A stretch of 64,000 nt of DNA from assembly GCF_018459925.1 (NCBI RefSeq), contig NZ_CP075371.1, forward strand, positions 4,464,001-4,528,000, written 5' to 3'. This DNA is from Nocardioides aquaticus (GTDB lineage: Bacteria; Actinomycetota; Actinomycetes; Propionibacteriales; Nocardioidaceae). The translations under genes and the position numbers were made by a program. The notes below the pieces were generated by a model that saw only the letters and a list, made by a program, of their open reading frames with translations, ran no database searches and was not told the origin of the DNA. This document shows positions 23,062-33,916 of this stretch, in pieces (positions within the stretch are counted from its first letter, which is position 1; every line of letters begins with the position of its first letter).

Positions 23062-24237
23062 TCAGACCACGCGGTCGGTCGCCAGCGCGTCGATCTCGGC
23101 ACCGCTCAGGCCGAGGTCGCCGAGGATCGTCCGCGTGTGCTCGCCGAGGCCCGGCACCGGGTCCATCCGCGGCGCGTCGTCGACGACCCCGGGCGGGGCC
23201 AGCGCGGGTACGGGCCCGGCCGGCGTGCCGACGGTGTGCCAGCGGCCGCGGGCGGCGAGCTGGGGGTGCTCCCAGACGTCCTGCATGGTGCTGACCCGGG
23301 CGTGCGCGACCGGCACCGCGGCCAGCGCGGCGGCGGCCTCGTCGCTGGTCAGCGCCGCGAACCGGGCCCCGACCACCACCGAGAGGGAGTCGCGGTGCTC
23401 GCTGCGGGCGGAGTTGGTGGCGTACTGCGGGAGCAGCGCCAGGTCGGGGTCGCCCAGGAACCGCTCGCAGAAGCGCTGCCACTCGCGCTCGTTCTGGATC
23501 GCCATCATCACCACGCCCCCGTCGGCGGCGGTGAACGGGCCGTAGGGGTAGATGGTGGCGTGCGCGGCGCCGGCGCGCGGGGGCGGCGGCGCGCCGTCGA
23601 AGGCGTAGTAAAGCGGGAAGCCCATCCACTCCACGGTGGCCTCGAGCATGGAGACGTCCAGGTGGGCGCCGGTGCCGGTGCGGCCGCGCTCGAGCAGGGC
23701 GGCGAGGATCGCGCTGTAGGCGTACATCCCGGCGGCGATGTCCGAGACCGAGATGCCGACCTTCGCCATGTCGTCACCGTCGCCGGTGACCGAGAGCAGC
23801 CCGGCCTCGGCCTGGACCATCAGGTCGTAGGCCTTCATCGACTCGTACGGCCCGCCGAGGCCGTAGCCCGAGATGTCGCAGACCACCAGCCGCGGGTTGG
23901 CACCTTGCAGCTCCTCGGCGCCGAGGCCGGCGCGGGCCGCGGCGCCCGGGGCGAGGTTCTGCAGGAAGACGTCGGCGGTGGCCAGCAGGCGGCGCAGGAC
24001 GTCGAGGCCGCGGGGGTCCTTGATGTCGAGGGTCAGCGACTCCTTGCTGCGGTTGGTCCACACGAAGTGCGAGCTCTCGCCGCGCACGCGGGTGTCGTAG
24101 CCGCGGGCGAAGTCGCCGACGCCGGGCCGCTCGACCTTGATCACGCGGGCGCCGAGGTCGGCCAGCTGCCGGCTGGCGTACGGCGCCGCGATCGCCTGCT
24201 CGAGCGAGACGACCGTCATGCCCTCCAGCGGTCGCAC
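23062..24237 (-). CDS. CaiB/BaiF-family CoA-transferase
   Basis: 391 aa, class III CoA-transferase. Motifs: LEQAIAAPYASRQLADLGARVIKVERP at the N terminus, NRSKESLTLDIKDPRG, NLAPGAAARAGLG and GLGGPYESMKAYDLMVQAEAG, with the catalytic Asp at residue 138. These enzymes move CoA between carboxylic acids (formyl/oxalyl, succinyl/citramalate, succinyl/itaconate and others). GTG 24237 starts 3 nt after the permease stop, so translation is coupled. With a CitE-type lyase in the same operon, activation of a hydroxy-dicarboxylate followed by cleavage is the favoured inference. Confidence 0.9.
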   Translation of the reverse strand: MRPLEGMTVVSLEQAIAAPYASRQLADLGARVIKVERPGVGDFARGYDTRVRGESSHFVWTNRSKESLTLDIKDPRGLDVLRRLLATADVFLQNLAPGAAARAGLGAEELQGANPRLVVCDISGYGLGGPYESMKAYDLMVQAEAGLLSVTGDGDDMAKVGISVSDIAAGMYAYSAILAALLERGRTGTGAHLDVSMLEATVEWMGFPLYYAFDGAPPPPRAGAAHATIYPYGPFTAADGGVVMMAIQNEREWQRFCERFLGDPDLALLPQYATNSARSEHRDSLSVVVGARFAALTSDEAAAALAAVPVAHARVSTMQDVWEHPQLAARGRWHTVGTPAGPVPALAPPGVVDDAPRMDPVPGLGEHTRTILGDLGLSGAEIDALATDRVV

Positions 24238-24240
24238 GCC

Positions 24241-25605
24241 TCAGACCACCAGGCTCAGCGCGGCGATGAGCGGCAGCGCGATCACCGAGGCCAGCGCGGT
24301 CACGAAGGTCAGCGCCTTCAGGGCCCCGCGGGTCGAGACGCCCATCAGGGTCTGGAACATCCAGAAGAAGTTGCTGTTGACCTGCAGCGCGAAGAGCGCG
24401 CCGGCGCCGATGGCCAGGCCGATGATGACCGCGGGGGCGTCGAGCTGGCCCATGATCGGGCCGATGATGCCGGCCGCGGTGATGGCGGCCACCGAGATCG
24501 AGCCGATCGCCAGGTGCAGGACGGCCGCGATCAGCCAGGCCAGCAGGATGCTGACGATCACCGGGGCGCCGGCCTCGGCCGAGAAGAGCCCGCCGAGGAC
24601 GCCCTCGAGGTCGGTCGCGGCGATCACCGCGCCCAGCGACCCGCCGACGCCGGTGATCAGCAGGATCTGCCCGGTGGTGTCGAAGCCCTTGCTCATCGCC
24701 TCGTTGGTCAGGTCGCCGCCGATGCTGGTCTTCGCCAGGACGTAGGCGCCGACCAGGCCGACGAACAGCGCGAGCACGGGGTTGCCGAGGAAGGCGATGA
24801 AGGTGTTCGAGAAGCCGGCGGTCTCCGCGATGGCGCCGAAGGCGATCATCACCAGGGGCACCAGGACCGGCAGCAGGGACACCAGCAGCGGCGGGACGCT
24901 GCGGCCGGGAGCCCCGGCCACCTCGTCGGCGTGGTCCTCGGCGACCCGCTCGGACTCCAGGAGCGCCTCGGAGGCGTGCTCGTCGAGCTCGGGGTTCCAG
25001 AAGCCGCGCTTGAGCAGCAGCGCCCAGACCAGGACGGTCAGCACCGCGGTCAGCGGGCCGACGAGCAGGCCGAAGCCGAGCATGGTGCCCAGGGGGATGC
25101 CGAGCAGGCCGGCGATCGAGATCGTGCCGAGGCCGGGCACCACGAAGACGTAGCCGACCAGAATCCCGGCGGTGACCGCGCCACCCATCAGCCCAAGGCC
25201 GTTGCGACCCAGCTTGGGCGCGGCGGAGCGGGCCAGCGGGGAGGCCAGGACGAGCTGGACGTCGACGTAGATCGAGGGGAACAGCGTGGTCATCACGGCC
25301 GCCATCGCGTACGGCAGCCGGCGCGTGCCGAGCACGCGCAGCAGCACCAGGACCAGCCGTTGCAGGGCCTGCATCGCGAACAGCAAGGACCCCATCAGCA
25401 CGCCGAAGCCGATCAGGAGACCGACCTCGGCCATGATCCCGCCGAAGCCCTCCACGATCGTGGCGACGGTGGCCTCGAAGCCGAGCCCGGAGGCGAGGCC
25501 GAGGTAGAGCGAGCCGGTGACCAGCGCGATCACCGGGTCGACCTTGAGGACGATGATGAGCAGGACGACGCCGAGGATGGCGACCGACGCGTGCAGGACG
25601 ATCAT
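24241..25605 (-). CDS. GntP-family organic acid permease
   Basis: 454 aa with about 12 hydrophobic spans and the GntP layout: N-terminal VLKVDPVIALVTGSLYLGLASG, FGVLMGSLL, and C-terminal GSISVAAITAAGIIGP and QVNSNFFWMFQTL. The family imports gluconate, related sugar acids or small hydroxy acids with protons. ATG 25605 has a GAGGAG RBS. As first gene of the operon it fits uptake of the acid that the CoA-transferase and lyase then process. A soluble loop rich in acidic residues (about residues 220-260) is longer than usual. Confidence 0.88.
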   Translation of the reverse strand: MIVLHASVAILGVVLLIIVLKVDPVIALVTGSLYLGLASGLGFEATVATIVEGFGGIMAEVGLLIGFGVLMGSLLFAMQALQRLVLVLLRVLGTRRLPYAMAAVMTTLFPSIYVDVQLVLASPLARSAAPKLGRNGLGLMGGAVTAGILVGYVFVVPGLGTISIAGLLGIPLGTMLGFGLLVGPLTAVLTVLVWALLLKRGFWNPELDEHASEALLESERVAEDHADEVAGAPGRSVPPLLVSLLPVLVPLVMIAFGAIAETAGFSNTFIAFLGNPVLALFVGLVGAYVLAKTSIGGDLTNEAMSKGFDTTGQILLITGVGGSLGAVIAATDLEGVLGGLFSAEAGAPVIVSILLAWLIAAVLHLAIGSISVAAITAAGIIGPIMGQLDAPAVIIGLAIGAGALFALQVNSNFFWMFQTLMGVSTRGALKALTFVTALASVIALPLIAALSLVV

Positions 25606-25694
25606 GGACGATCTCCTCGACGAGGGTGGTGGGACGGCGTGAAGGGAATCACGTCCCGACCCCCCAGCACCAGCCGCTACCTCGCGACCCGTCG

Positions 25695-25709
25695 ATAAGC
25701 GCAGGTTAT
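25695..25709. promoter_or_regulatory. Candidate LysR operator
   Basis: ATAAGCGCAGGTTAT: a 4+7+4 dyad fitting the T-N11-A rule for LysR boxes, about 90 nt upstream of the gntP ATG. The AT-rich arms stand out in a very GC-rich region. Confidence 0.5.
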
Positions 25710-25722
25710 GCCCGCGCGCCCG

Positions 25723-26367
25723 TCAGAGCTCGATGGTCGAGACCACGTCCGTGCGCGACGGCGCGACGGGGCTGGAGGAGAACCCGAACGAGGTCGCCGG
25801 GCGGACGTCGGCCAGCGAGCCCAGCGGGACGCCCTCCCACCAGCCTGCGACGGCGTCCACGCGGTGGTGGTCGGTGGCGCCGTACCACTCCCGGCGCGCC
25901 TCGGGCCCCACGCCGGTACGCCCCCGCGTGCGCACCCCGCGCTGCAGGACCCGGGCGGCCGGGTCGGTGACAAGCGTCCAGGCCGGGGCCACCGCGACCG
26001 GTCGCGGCACCGCCCTGAGGGCCCAGCCCGTCGGTGTACGCCGCCCGACGCCGACCGAGAGCCGCAGCGAGGGCGAGGCGAAGGTCAGCCAGGTCGGCAC
26101 GGCCACGCACTCGACCGGCTCGACCCGGACCTCGTCGAAGGAGTAGGTCGAGGCGACCAGGTCGGCGACGTCCTGACGCGGCGCGACCAGCACGCGGTTG
26201 CCGTCGGCGGTCTCGACCATGGCGTCGGCGAAGGCACCCAGCGGCGAGTGGCGCCAGTGCCCGACCACGACGCGGGTGCCCGACGTGCTGCCGACGCCGG
26301 TGATGGTGCCGGTGAAGGCCAGGCGCTGGGTGGGCCGCGGCGCGGGTCGCGGCGGGGTGGCGGTCAC
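25723..26367 (-). CDS. Conserved actinobacterial protein of unknown function
   Basis: 214 aa from GTG 26367, preceded by GGAG. It begins with a proline-rich tail, then FTGTITGVGSTSGTRVVVGHW and DAMVETADGNRVLVAP, and ends with REWYGATDHHRVD and SFGFSSSPVAPSRT. No transmembrane span, signal or catalytic motif is obvious; it looks mostly beta. I believe close relatives are widespread in high-GC actinomycetes, but no role is known to me. Upstream in-frame codons to 26580 have non-coding composition and are excluded. It shares direction with FprA, 79 nt downstream of it. Confidence 0.72.
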   Translation of the reverse strand: MTATPPRPAPRPTQRLAFTGTITGVGSTSGTRVVVGHWRHSPLGAFADAMVETADGNRVLVAPRQDVADLVASTYSFDEVRVEPVECVAVPTWLTFASPSLRLSVGVGRRTPTGWALRAVPRPVAVAPAWTLVTDPAARVLQRGVRTRGRTGVGPEARREWYGATDHHRVDAVAGWWEGVPLGSLADVRPATSFGFSSSPVAPSRTDVVSTIEL

Positions 26368-26446
26368 GGGCGGTCTCCTCGGGCTCCGGGCGCGGGCGCG
26401 CCGCGGACCATGGTGGACCACCCGCGGCCGCGCACGGCCCGGAGGG

Positions 26447-27784
26447 TCAGCCGCGGGAGACGCGCAGCATCTCCTCGCGCGGGACGACCTTGACCCGCTC
26501 GCGGCCGGCGGCCTCGCCCAGCCCGAGCTCGTGGGCGTCGAGGCGGGCCCAGCCCTCCCAGTCGGTGGCGTCGACGCCACGCTCGGCGAGGCGGACCAGC
26601 AGGTCGTCTGTTGCGGTCGGGGCGGGCAGCTTGTCGAGGTCGGCCAGCAGGTTCGTCACCGTCTCGTTGGCGTCCGACTTGGTGTGCCCGATCAGGCCGA
26701 CGGGGCCGCGCTTGACCCAGCCGGTGGTGTAGACCCCGGTGACGGCGAACCCGTCCTCGTCGACGACACAGCCGGCGTCGTTGGGCAGCACGCCCCGGGA
26801 CTCGTCGAAGGGCAGGCCGGGCAGGGCGCTGGAGCGGTAGCCGACGGCCCGGTAGACGGCCTGGACCGGGTGGTCGACGAACTCGCCGGTGCCGCGGGCG
26901 TTGCCGGTGCCGTCCATCTCGGTCTTCTCGGTGCGGATCCCGACGACGCGACCGTCCTCGCCGAGGACCTCGACCGGGTTCTGGCACATGTGGATGTGGA
27001 TCCGGTGGGGTGCGCCGGTCGGCTCGGCCTCGAGGTACTTCAGCAGCGTGTCGACGACGAGCCGGGTGCCCTTGTTGCTGCTGATCCGGGACTGGCCGTC
27101 GTCGTCGATCTGGAAGCCCTCCTCCTCCACGAGCACGTCGATGCTCGGGGAGTGGGCGAGCTCGCGCAGCTCCATCGGCGAGAACTTGATCTCGGCCGGG
27201 CCGCGGCGGGCGAAGACGTGGACGTCGGTGGCCCGGTTGGCCTTCAGGCCCTGGTAGACGTTGTCGGCGACCTCGGTCGTGAGCTGCTCGTCGGCGGGCT
27301 TGGCGAGCATCCGGGCGACGTCGAGGGCGACGTTGCCGGCGCCGACGACGGCGACCTGCGCGGCGTCCAGCGGCCACTCGGTCGGGACGTCGGGGTGGCC
27401 GGCGTACCAGCTGACGAAGTCGGCCGCGCCGTGGCTGCCCTCGAGGTCGATCCCGGGGATGTCCAGCGTCCGGTCGGACATGGCGCCGGTGGAGAAGACG
27501 ACCGCGTCGTAGAGCTCGCGCAGGTCGTCCAGGTCGATGTCGGTTCCGTAGTCGACGTTGCCGAGGAAGCGGATCCCGTCGCGGTCGAGCACCCGGCGCA
27601 GCGCCTTGATGATCTCCTTGATCCGCGGGTGGTCCGGCGCGACGCCGTAGCGGACCAGGCCGTACGGCGCGGGGAGCCGCTCGATCACGTCGACCCGGGC
27701 CTCGGGGTGCTCCTTGGTCAGGATGTCGGCGGCGTAGATCCCGGCGGGCCCGGCGCCGATCACGGCGACGCGGATGTTCCTCAC
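26447..27784 (-). CDS. fprA: Ferredoxin/adrenodoxin-type NADP reductase (FprA-like)
   Basis: 445 aa from GTG 27784 with a GGAG RBS. Two Rossmann folds: GAGPAGIYAADIL (FAD) near residue 10 and VVGAGNVALDVARML (NADP) near 155. Further marks are PAPYGLVRYGVAPDHP, FARRGPAEIKFSPMELREL and the C-terminal GWVKRGPVGLIGHTKSDA, which is specific for FprA/adrenodoxin reductases. It transfers electrons between NADPH and ferredoxins that serve P450s or Fe-S assembly. A P450 gene lies about 18 kb away but no ferredoxin is adjacent. Length fits the family. Confidence 0.93.
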   Translation of the reverse strand: MRNIRVAVIGAGPAGIYAADILTKEHPEARVDVIERLPAPYGLVRYGVAPDHPRIKEIIKALRRVLDRDGIRFLGNVDYGTDIDLDDLRELYDAVVFSTGAMSDRTLDIPGIDLEGSHGAADFVSWYAGHPDVPTEWPLDAAQVAVVGAGNVALDVARMLAKPADEQLTTEVADNVYQGLKANRATDVHVFARRGPAEIKFSPMELRELAHSPSIDVLVEEEGFQIDDDGQSRISSNKGTRLVVDTLLKYLEAEPTGAPHRIHIHMCQNPVEVLGEDGRVVGIRTEKTEMDGTGNARGTGEFVDHPVQAVYRAVGYRSSALPGLPFDESRGVLPNDAGCVVDEDGFAVTGVYTTGWVKRGPVGLIGHTKSDANETVTNLLADLDKLPAPTATDDLLVRLAERGVDATDWEGWARLDAHELGLGEAAGRERVKVVPREEMLRVSRG

Positions 27785-27894
27785 GACTGGCTCACTCCTG
27801 GTGCGCTGGGGGGTGCGGTGCACACGAGCACCTCGAGGGTTCTCGACCTCCACAACGGTGCGCCCGCGCGCCGTGTTCCGGTAGCCGGACGTGA

Positions 27895-27910
27895 CCTGTG
27901 GCACCACAGG
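27895..27910. promoter_or_regulatory. 16-bp palindrome in a divergent promoter region
   Basis: CCTGTGGCACCACAGG, 7-bp arms with a 2-nt centre, between divergent fprA (start 27784) and the small membrane gene (start 27990). A possible operator; no regulator is identified. Confidence 0.35.
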
Positions 27911-27989
27911 CTGCTCTTGTGTCCAGGGTACGGATCTGCCTGTGGCCCGAGGGGGGCTCCCGGGGGGCCGCGGGTGGGAAGATGACCGC

Positions 27990-28511
27990 GTGGACGTCGA
28001 GGGGGCGGGCGGAGGGTCGGGCGGCACGCCGCCGTTGCCGCGATCGATCTGGGTCGTCGCCTGGGGGTCGCTGGCGAGCCAGGTCCTGCTGCTGGCCGAC
28101 CGAGGGGTGGCGTTCGACAGCTGGGCGGGCGTCGTCCTGTCCGTCTGCTTCGGGGCGCTGCTCGTGGGGTACGTGTCCGCCGGCGTCGTCCGGGCCCGCC
28201 CCGTGCGGTTCGTGCTCGCCTGCGTCGTCATGGTCCTGGGTGCGCTGAGCGAGCTCGTCAGCGTCCTCTCGGCTTCTGGGCAGGACGCCCTGGACGTCCT
28301 GACGCTCCTGGCCTCGGTGACGGTCCTGGGTGCGCTGGTGGTGTTCCGGGGCAGCGACTGGTTCCTGTGGCAGCGCACGAGGTCGCCCGACAGCGGCCGT
28401 GCGCCCATCGGCCCGCTGGTGGCCGTGGCGGTGCTGGTGGGGGTGCTCGGCGGTGTCGCGGCACCGCAGGACGGAGGTCTGGACGCCCCGGTCAGGGTCG
28501 GCGCCCGGTGA
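27990..28511 (+). CDS. Small membrane protein of unknown function
   Basis: About 173 aa from GTG 27990. Four hydrophobic segments (roughly residues 22-42, 46-66, 72-95, 100-120) and a fifth near the C terminus (GPLVAVAVLVGVLGGVAAP). No catalytic motif or family is recognised. Upstream in-frame codons back to 27891 are possible but carry no RBS and no conserved features. The gene converges on the acyl-CoA dehydrogenase, 22 nt apart. Confidence 0.62.
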   Translation: MDVEGAGGGSGGTPPLPRSIWVVAWGSLASQVLLLADRGVAFDSWAGVVLSVCFGALLVGYVSAGVVRARPVRFVLACVVMVLGALSELVSVLSASGQDALDVLTLLASVTVLGALVVFRGSDWFLWQRTRSPDSGRAPIGPLVAVAVLVGVLGGVAAPQDGGLDAPVRVGAR

Positions 28512-28533
28512 CCTGGCCGCTCGGTGTCGCCGC

Positions 28534-29769
28534 CTACCGGATCGGGGCACCCGAGATGGTCCGGGCGATCACCAGGCGCTGGATCTCCGAGGTGCCCTCG
28601 AAGATCGTGTAGATCTTGGCGTCGCGGGCCATCCGCTCCACCGGGTAGTCGCGCGTGTAGCCGTTGCCGCCGAGCACCTGCATCGCCTTCTCGGTCACCG
28701 CCACAGCGGTCTCCCCGGCGACCAGCTTGGACATCGAGCCCTCCGCGGCGTCGAACCGGGCGCCGGTGGCGGCCATCCAGGCCGCGCGCCACACGAGCAG
28801 CCGTGCGGCGTCGATGCTGGTGCGCATGTCGGCCAGGGCGAAGGCGATCGCCTGGTTCTCGATGATCGGCTTGCCGAACTGCTCGCGCGTCCTGGCGTAG
28901 TCGAGCGCGACCTCGTACGCCGCGCGGGCGATGCCGACGGCCTGCGCGCCGACGGCGGGGCGGGTGCGCTCGAAGGTGGCCATGCTGGCGTTGCCGCTCC
29001 GCCCGGCCGCGGAGGCCGGGGTCGCGCCGTCCCGCGCGGCGCGGGCGCGGGCCAGCCGCGCGTCGAGCTTCTCCTTGCCCCCGAGCAGGCAGCGACCCGG
29101 GACGCGGACGGAGTCGAGGACGACCTCGGCGGTGTGCGAGGCGCGGATCCCGTGCTTGGCGAACTTCTGCCCCTGGGAGAGGCCCTTCGTGCGGGGCGGG
29201 ACGACGAAGCTGGCCTGGCCGCGGGAGCGCAGCTCCGGCTCGACGACGGCCGTCACGACGTGGACGTCGGCCATGCCGCCGTTCGTGGCCCAGGTCTTGG
29301 TGCCGTTCAGCACCCACTCGTCGGTGGCCTCGTCGTAGGTGGCGCGGGTGCGCATCGCGCCGACGTCGCTGCCGGCGTCGGGCTCGGAGGAGCAGAAGGC
29401 GGCGGTGCGCAGGTCGCCCGGCGAGCCGAACATCTGCGGAACCCACTCGGCGACCTGCTCGTCGGTGCCGTTCGAGCTCACGCCCGCGGCGGCCAGGGCG
29501 GTGCCGACGATGGACAGCCCGATCCCGGCGTCGCCCCAGAAGAGCTCCTCCATGGTGAGCGGGATGCCGAGGCCGGTCTCGTCGAAGGCCTGGGTGGCGA
29601 AGAAGTCCAGCGAGTAGAGGCCGACCTCCGCAGCCTCCTCGAGCACCGGCCATGGGAACTCCTCGCGCTCGTCCCACTCGGCCGCCGCCGGGCGGACGAC
29701 GTCGGCGGCGAAGGTGTGCACCCAGGCGCGCAGCTCGAGGTGGTCGGGGCCGAGTCCGAAGCTGGTCAC
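28534..29769 (-). CDS. Acyl-CoA dehydrogenase
   Basis: 411 aa from GTG 29769. FAD enzyme with the standard three-domain layout: [17 protein letters not shown] and [14 protein letters not shown] in the middle beta domain, [20 protein letters not shown] and [13 protein letters not shown] in the C-terminal helices. The catalytic base lies in [12 protein letters not shown]. It oxidises acyl-CoA thioesters to 2-enoyl-CoA. Chain length cannot be read off. An insertion of about 20 Ala/Arg-rich residues (near 215-235) is unusual for the family. No beta-oxidation partners lie next to it. Confidence 0.92.
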   Translation of the reverse strand: MTSFGLGPDHLELRAWVHTFAADVVRPAAAEWDEREEFPWPVLEEAAEVGLYSLDFFATQAFDETGLGIPLTMEELFWGDAGIGLSIVGTALAAAGVSSNGTDEQVAEWVPQMFGSPGDLRTAAFCSSEPDAGSDVGAMRTRATYDEATDEWVLNGTKTWATNGGMADVHVVTAVVEPELRSRGQASFVVPPRTKGLSQGQKFAKHGIRASHTAEVVLDSVRVPGRCLLGGKEKLDARLARARAARDGATPASAAGRSGNASMATFERTRPAVGAQAVGIARAAYEVALDYARTREQFGKPIIENQAIAFALADMRTSIDAARLLVWRAAWMAATGARFDAAEGSMSKLVAGETAVAVTEKAMQVLGGNGYTRDYPVERMARDAKIYTIFEGTSEIQRLVIARTISGAPIR

Positions 29770-29844
29770 GGCAGTGAGGCTACGGGTGTGCACCGTCGTG
29801 GCGGGCCACCCGCGCCGCGACGGCACGCGCCGTAGGCTCGGGCG

Positions 29845-30582
29845 GTGCCCGCCCCGTCGCTGACCGTCGCCGTGGCGCAGCCGGCGACGGTGCCGCACGA
29901 CCTCGTGGCCAACGTCCGCGCGCACGTGGCCGCCGTCCGGACCGCCGCCGTGGTGGTCGGGGCCCGGCTGCTGGTGCTCCCCGAGATGTCGCTGACCGGT
30001 TACGAGCTCGACGCCGACGCGGTCGACCCCGGGCACCCGGTCCTCGACCCGCTCGTCGACGCGTGCCGGGCGACGGGTGTCGTCGCGCTGGCGGGCGCGC
30101 CGGTCCGCGAGGGCGGGCTCGAGCACCTCGCCGTGCTGCTGGTGGACGGGACCGGGACCCGCGTCGCCTACCGCAAGACCTTCCTCGGCGAGGACGAGGC
30201 GGAGCGGTTCAGCCCCGGGGACGGCGCCCGCGTCGTCGCCGTCGACGGCTGGGCGGTCGGACTCGCGATCTGCAAGGACACCGGCGAGCCCCGGCACACG
30301 GCCCGGCTCGCGGAGGCCGGCGTCGACCTGTACGCCGCCGGGGTGGTCGACGCACCCGACGAGGAGGACGTGCGCCGGGCGCGCACCCTGGCGGTGGCGG
30401 CGGCGCTGCGCGTCCCGGTCGCCGTGGCGAGCGCGGCCGGCCCGGCGACGACCTACCCGCTCACGCGGGGCGGCTCGACCGTGCACGCCGCCGACGGGCG
30501 GCTGCTGGCGCGGGCCGGCCGCCGACCGGGCGAGGTCGTCGGCGCGACGCTGGTCCGCCCGGTCCGGCCGGTCCGCCCGTAG
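29845..30582 (+). CDS. Carbon-nitrogen hydrolase (nitrilase superfamily)
   Basis: 245 aa. The Glu-Lys-Cys triad is complete: Glu47 in [11 protein letters not shown], Lys111 in AYRKTFL, Cys143 in [10 protein letters not shown]. The family hydrolyses amides or omega-amides in the cytosol. The protein is slightly short and the region after the Cys is less conserved than in omega-amidase, so the substrate is open. It ends with a small R-P-V repeat from a 9-bp tandem. GTG 29845 is the start. It is divergent from the acyl-CoA dehydrogenase with 75 nt between. Confidence 0.87.
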   Translation: MPAPSLTVAVAQPATVPHDLVANVRAHVAAVRTAAVVVGARLLVLPEMSLTGYELDADAVDPGHPVLDPLVDACRATGVVALAGAPVREGGLEHLAVLLVDGTGTRVAYRKTFLGEDEAERFSPGDGARVVAVDGWAVGLAICKDTGEPRHTARLAEAGVDLYAAGVVDAPDEEDVRRARTLAVAAALRVPVAVASAAGPATTYPLTRGGSTVHAADGRLLARAGRRPGEVVGATLVRPVRPVRP

Positions 30583-30597
30583 CCGGGGGCGGGCCGC

Positions 30598-31026
30598 TCA
30601 GTGCCAGAGCGGCGGACCGGCGACCTGGCGGCCCCGGCGCCGGTGACGCTTCACCACGACGAAGGCCACGACGAGCAGGAGGACCAGCAGGACCGGGACC
30701 TCGGAGAGCACCACGACCGCAGCGACGACCGCGAGCACGAGCAGCCACGGGTTCGGCCCGGAGCGCGACGGGCGCCCGGCACCCCGGGCCACCGTGGCCG
30801 GGGGCGGGGTCGGGCGGAAGCCGGCGACCGGCAGGTCGTGGAAGAGCAGGTCGAGGTCGGCCCGGGTGCGCGCGGACCAGGCCGCGTCCAGGCGGTCGGC
30901 GTGCTCGCCGTGGGAGAGCCGGCCGTGGGCGTAGTGCTCCCCCAGCGCAGCGGCGGCCTGCTCCCGCTCCTGGTCGCCGACCCGCAGCCGGGACGGGTGC
31001 TGCGGCCGGTCGGCCGGCCGGCTCAT
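30598..31026 (-). CDS. DUF1707 membrane protein partnered with PadR
   Basis: 142 aa. The N-terminal DUF1707 (SHOCT-like helical) domain reads LRVGDQEREQAAAALGEHYAHGRL followed by SHGEHADRLDAAWSA. A single strong transmembrane hairpin or span near residues 95-125 (LVLAVVAAVVVLSEVPVLLVLL) and a basic tail follow. DUF1707 proteins are common in actinomycetes and sit at the membrane; function unknown. The ATG overlaps the PadR stop (ATGA). Confidence 0.88.
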   Translation of the reverse strand: MSRPADRPQHPSRLRVGDQEREQAAAALGEHYAHGRLSHGEHADRLDAAWSARTRADLDLLFHDLPVAGFRPTPPPATVARGAGRPSRSGPNPWLLVLAVVAAVVVLSEVPVLLVLLLVVAFVVVKRHRRRGRQVAGPPLWH

Positions 31027-31778
31027 CGCGGGCCCTCGGCCTGCTCGCCGGCGATCTGGTCGGCGGTCCGGTCCGCGGCCGGGTCGGCCGGGTCGGCGGT
31101 GGCGTGCTCGCCGTCGGCGAGGATCCCGTACAGCTTGCGGCGGGTCTCGACGAGGACCGCGGCGGCGGCCGTCTTCTGCGTCTCCGAGCCGCTGGTGACG
31201 ATCTGCCAGACGGCGCTCATCATCTGCCCGATCTCGGGCTTGAGGTCGCGCCACGACGCCCCGCTGCCGTCGCCGGCCGCCGCGTCCTGGTCGGCGCCGG
31301 GCCGGTGCTGCTGGAAGGGCGTCCAGACGGCCGCCAGCTCGGCGACGTGCTCGGCGACGTAGGCCTCGCCGGCCGCGGTGAGCCGCAGGCTCTTGCGGCC
31401 GAGTGTCTCGTCGGTGACGAGCAGGCCCTCGTCCTCGAGCTGGCTGATCGTCGGGTACACCGAGCCGGGGCTGGGGCGCCACGCCTCCTCGCTGCGCTCG
31501 GCGATCTGCTGGATCACCTGGTAGCCGTTGACCGGCTCGCCGCGCTCGGCGGCGGCGCGGACGACGTCGAGGATGGCCGAGCGGACGTCCCCGCGGCGGG
31601 CGCGCGGCTTCGCCTCGGGGCCGCCCTGGCCCATCCCGAAGAGGCCGGCGAGCCACGGCGGCGGTCCGCCGGCCGGCCCGCCGCCGGGCCCGAACGGCCC
31701 GCCCGCCGTACGACGCTGCTGCGCGCCCCACACGGCGTCGATGTGCTTGGCCCACTGGCCCGGGAATCCCTGGCTCAT
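31023..31778 (-). CDS. PadR-family transcriptional regulator (long form)
   Basis: 251 aa. A Gly/Pro-rich N terminus (about 60 residues) precedes a PadR winged helix (RGDVRSAILDVV, GYQVIQQIAERSEEAWRPSPGSVYPTISQLEDEGLL), followed by an effector/dimerisation region with long helices and an acidic Ala-rich tail. GGAGGAG precedes the ATG. A 16-bp near-palindrome TCGCGATATATCGTGA (31838-31853) about 60 nt upstream is the probable autoregulatory site. Its partner is the overlapping DUF1707 membrane protein. Confidence 0.92.
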   Translation of the reverse strand: MSQGFPGQWAKHIDAVWGAQQRRTAGGPFGPGGGPAGGPPPWLAGLFGMGQGGPEAKPRARRGDVRSAILDVVRAAAERGEPVNGYQVIQQIAERSEEAWRPSPGSVYPTISQLEDEGLLVTDETLGRKSLRLTAAGEAYVAEHVAELAAVWTPFQQHRPGADQDAAAGDGSGASWRDLKPEIGQMMSAVWQIVTSGSETQKTAAAAVLVETRRKLYGILADGEHATADPADPAADRTADQIAGEQAEGPR

Positions 31779-31837
31779 GACTGCTCCTCCGTCTCGGCGT
31801 CACGCTCTGCGTGCGGTCGCGACATTCGGTGAGTCAG

Positions 31838-31853
31838 TCGCGATATATCGTGA
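31838..31853. promoter_or_regulatory. PadR-type operator upstream of padR-DUF1707
   Basis: TCGCGATATATCGTGA is a 16-bp dyad with one mismatched pair and the perfect core CGATATATCG (31841-31850). It is AT-rich in a GC-rich context and lies between padR and the end of the M3 peptidase gene; TCGCGAC at 31817 may be a second half-site. Confidence 0.6.
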
Positions 31854-31925
31854 GCGTACGCCGACTGTCGAGCGGGGACAAGGGGAAGCCCGCGGCCGGG
31901 ACAGGTGGGACAGGGGGCGGACCGT

Positions 31926-33869
<1,944 letters not shown>

Positions 33870-33916
33870 CGGTTCACCCTGCCACGGCCGGGCCCCACCC
33901 CCGCGTCGGGGAGACG

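Noticed and set aside
22066..25698. A 1210-codon open frame on the + strand opposite the organic-acid operon
   Set aside because: It is antisense to four well-conserved genes and its translation is Gly/Arg/Asp/Gln-rich low complexity, typical of high-GC shadow frames.
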